From Epiperipatus broadwayi (Eukaryota; Onychophora; Udeonychophora; Euonychophora; Peripatidae), in assembly GCA_028023455.1 (NCBI GenBank), contig JAQFVV010000257.1, forward strand, positions 1-64,000: DNA of 64,000 bases, written 5' to 3'. The position numbers and the translations under genes are program-made. The notes beneath the pieces were generated by a model. The model made no database searches. It was given only the letters and a program-made list of their open reading frames with translations, and was not told where the DNA came from. Below, in pieces: positions 63,396-64,000 of the stretch; position 1 is the stretch's first letter, and each line of letters opens with the position of its first letter.

Positions 63396-64000
63396 TTTTA
63401 TTATATAAGATGGATTGCTGAAGTGAACTTAAAAGTATGTGTTCCAATCCTCTTTAATTACATTTAAAGTTCACTATATACATTATACTTGTAGTCAAAT
63501 ATTATGCTTTTAGTAGATATTCTGCACAATAAATAAATTTTAAATTGTGTTGCTAATTGCATGAATCAATTTAAGGTAATTTTATGGGAACAAAATTATT
63601 AATAATAACTATATAATGAATAATTTATGATCCTGTTTAGGTCATTACCTATCTCTTTACCTACATACATTTTCCTAATTTTGGGCCTTTCTCTTGTCTG
63701 CTCATTCCTCCTTATTGTAATGGTGAATAACAAAATGCCAGTCCAGTAGAGAATGATGATAGTGATGCATGGTGATGGGAGGAAGTATGGTATCAATGCA
63801 GACATAGATGTGATAAAGATGCATTGGGGAATTTTATTACACCTTAACCACACTTAATCTGATTATATTTAATACTTACAATATCTGAATTCATGTTTAG
63901 CCCAAATAATTTATAATAAGATTATTTAAATACACAAGACATATTTTAAAATCATTTCTTAATAGAATTAAATCTTCACTATCTTACCTAGATATGTGTT
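63396..64000. other. Gene-free end of window
   Basis: An 84-codon minus-strand frame at 63599-63853 has no motif or splice context. Nothing supported. Confidence 0.4.

Overview
The window looks like nuclear DNA from an AT-rich invertebrate animal. By eye about three quarters of the bases are A or T. It has no operon-like gene packing and is full of (TA)n and (TAA)n arrays, dispersed short repeats, Penelope-like retroelements with GIY-YIG endonuclease domains, and an RTE-type LINE. I cannot name the species; a hydrozoan, flatworm, mollusc or arthropod would all fit. Nothing here is prokaryotic, and no complete host gene is visible.

Layout. 1-658 (minus) is a Penelope-like element (PLE) reverse transcriptase fragment cut off by the window edge on one side and a TA array on the other. 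751-5009 and 13927-18518 are two diverged copies of a large, mostly non-coding element with short inverted ends, each sitting between TA runs. 5404-5708 is a (TAA)n array. 7.3-13.9 kb carries SINE-like repeats, a fold-back and hAT-like debris. 18.5-26 kb is nearly featureless intergenic or intronic DNA. 25995-29010 is a PLE with direct terminal repeats plus an inverted partial repeat. 30053-30614 is a fold-back repeat. 33275-33643 is a second, 3'-end-only PLE fragment. 34.5-36.2 kb is a CpG-containing block.

The clearest single feature is 42793-46078: a full-length RTE-clade LINE with an intact 979-codon endonuclease/reverse-transcriptase ORF and an exact 11-bp target site duplication. Its stop codon is the first unit of its terminal (TGA)n tail. 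53702-55241 (minus) is a degenerate acidic protein-coding relic. 56624-59985 is a tandem pair of PLE copies preceded by an inverted terminal repeat; each of its three terminal-repeat copies holds a hammerhead-ribozyme-like core. 61-63.4 kb holds further fold-back SINE-like repeats.

How parts relate. The autonomous machinery visible is one apparently complete RTE and at least five dead PLE copies. The two longer PLE RT copies each lost one aspartate of the YVDD box by different mutations. Several unrelated short repeats (9.5, 30.1, 61.7 and 62.7 kb) have the same fold-back form as the PLE ends, which may reflect a shared insertion mechanism. A set of weakly supported short exons on the plus strand (36296, 46720, 61200, possibly 52047) suggests that the right part of the window could be introns of one host gene.
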